Below the pieces are notes generated by a model. That model did not search any database. It had not been told where the DNA came from and saw only the letters and a list, made by a program, of their open reading frames with translations. The translations under genes were made by a program, and so were the position numbers. Positions 22,472 to 24,246 of a stretch of 24,246 bases of DNA are shown piece after piece; positions within the stretch are counted from its first letter, which is position 1, and every line of letters begins with the position of its first letter. The DNA is from JBJXHG01 sp046160865 (GTDB taxonomy: Bacteria > Planctomycetota > UBA1135 > GCA-002686595): positions 1-24,246 of the forward strand of contig JBJXHG010000170.1 in NCBI GenBank assembly GCA_046160865.1. Direction: 5' to 3'.

Positions 22472-24246
<1,775 letters not shown>

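Overview
This is a GC-rich, gene-dense bacterial chromosome segment. Two secreted proteins (17-1483 and 15458-17200) share a cysteine-containing C-terminal domain with a CFGDG motif. That domain, together with the MoxR/VWA gene pair, the TPR-membrane protein and the small secreted and anchored proteins, reminds me most of Planctomycetota. This is an inference from protein style; there is no rRNA in the window to confirm it. No tRNA, rRNA, CRISPR array, transposase or phage gene was recognised, so most of the window reads as ordinary chromosome.

Layout. 17-1483: secreted zinc metalloprotease, followed by a strong hairpin terminator, a second long hairpin and a palindromic repeat. 1907-4474: polytopic membrane protein with a long TPR tail. 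4525-5379 (minus): PyrK-like iron-sulfur flavoprotein, with no pyrD beside it. 5457-9320: HIT hydrolase, MoxR/ChlI-type AAA+ ATPase, VWA protein and methyltransferase, all on plus; the last two overlap by ATGA. A bidirectional terminator separates these from an unrecognised minus-strand gene (9402-9872). 10079-11983: ABC-F ATPase. 12075-15352: argS, apt and a FliA/WhiG-type sigma factor. 15458-17200 (minus): large secreted protein with its own good promoter. 17586-19945 (minus): two translationally coupled genes, a small membrane-anchored secreted protein and a secreted protein-arginine-deiminase-like enzyme. 20006-24246: birA, rph, rdgB and lepA; lepA runs off the window just short of its end.

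How the genes fit together. Translation and nucleotide housekeeping dominate (ArgS, ABC-F, LepA, RNase PH, RdgB, Apt, BirA, PyrK). The accessory content is mostly envelope or exported: the metalloprotease, the CFGDG-domain protein, the deiminase-like enzyme with its anchored partner, and the GT-C-like TPR protein. The MoxR/VWA pair is probably a chaperone-like maturation machine.

The most interesting items are: (1) a palindromic repeat with near-perfect inverted ends, present as a 173-bp copy and as a 120-bp copy lacking exactly 53 internal bases; (2) a secreted pentein with apparent catalytic Asp, His-x-Asp and Cys, coupled to an anchored protein that seems to start at ATC; (3) the shared C-terminal domain on two otherwise unrelated exported proteins. 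Several genes start with GTG or TTG, and several have a TACAAT-like box very close to the start codon.
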